Assembly (NCBI RefSeq): GCF_007004735.1
Contig: NZ_SSNL01000005.1
Location: 496,001 to 560,000, forward strand
DNA length: 64,000 nucleotides
Direction: 5' to 3'
Source of the DNA: Salinigranum halophilum
GTDB lineage: Archaea; Halobacteriota; Halobacteria; Halobacteriales; Haloferacaceae
Each line of letters opens with the position of its first letter. Within the stretch, counting starts at the first letter, position 1. A program made the position numbers and the translations under genes. The notes beneath the pieces were generated by a model. It saw only the letters and a list, made by a program, of their open reading frames with translations, did no database searches and had not been told where the DNA came from. Below are positions 63,916-64,000 of the stretch, one piece after another.

Positions 63916-64000
63916 ACACCTCGACCCGCGTAGGGGAGCGACAAGTACGTGCCGGTCACTCCGGTCAGGACTCTTTCGGCTCGGTGGTCGCCCCCGACAC

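Noticed and set aside
1-64000. CRISPR array
   Set aside because: No regularly spaced repeats of 25-40 bp were seen; the repeats present are palindromic elements or microsatellites.

Overview
The window is haloarchaeal DNA: high GC, acidic predicted proteins, TATA boxes about 27 nt before start codons (leaderless genes), Tat-type lipoprotein signals, a TFB factor, an archaeal PAN ATPase, aIF5B, Nob1 and KptA. The order pepF-pan-PvlArgDC-DUF5811-infB ... PRC-barrel-nob1 ... pgi looks like conserved chromosomal core. The genus cannot be fixed from this sequence.

Region 1, 1-8.9 kb, is a defence locus: the 3' end of a DrmA helicase, drmB (DUF1998), drmC (phospholipase D fold), a large DUF262-DUF1524 protein of the GmrSD/SspE type, and a cytosine-5 methyltransferase. 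This is a class 2-like DISARM system with an extra nuclease-type gene inside it. The methyltransferase carries an N-terminal endonuclease III-like (HhH-GPD) domain. The DUF262 and methyltransferase genes each have their own TATA box.

Region 2, 8.9-18.6 kb, is mobile or accessory DNA: an extra TFB, a 1382-aa HerA/FtsK-type ATPase with a nuclease-like C-terminus, and a DUF6516 / HVO_A0114-type toxin-antitoxin pair whose halves are separated by about 420 bp of decayed sequence. Many strong palindromes lie between these genes, including two related two-hairpin elements, solo IS200/IS605-type ends and a 106-bp MITE-like element.

Region 3, 18.6-44.3 kb, is mostly metabolism. It has a PQQ-type sugar dehydrogenase, UV-damage endonuclease and a UrtABCDE-type transporter. 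It then has a nitrogen/compatible-solute catabolic island: IclR regulator, DABA-type aminotransferase, RidA protein, BCCT transporter, second class III aminotransferase, threonine dehydratase-like enzyme, M20 deacetylase, D-2-hydroxyacid dehydrogenase, glutamate dehydrogenase, DoeA-type ectoine hydrolase and amidase. Read together, these can take ectoine (perhaps hydroxyectoine) to DABA, aspartate semialdehyde and glutamate. Aspartate semialdehyde dehydrogenase (DoeC) is not in the window.

Region 4, 44.3-64 kb, is housekeeping: S2P-like protease, stress proteins, soluble chemotaxis transducer, KptA, PepF, PAN, arginine decarboxylase, aIF5B, a spermidine/putrescine-type ABC operon, PRC-barrel protein, Nob1, CPBP protease and glucose-6-phosphate isomerase. 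No tRNA, rRNA or CRISPR array was recognised.
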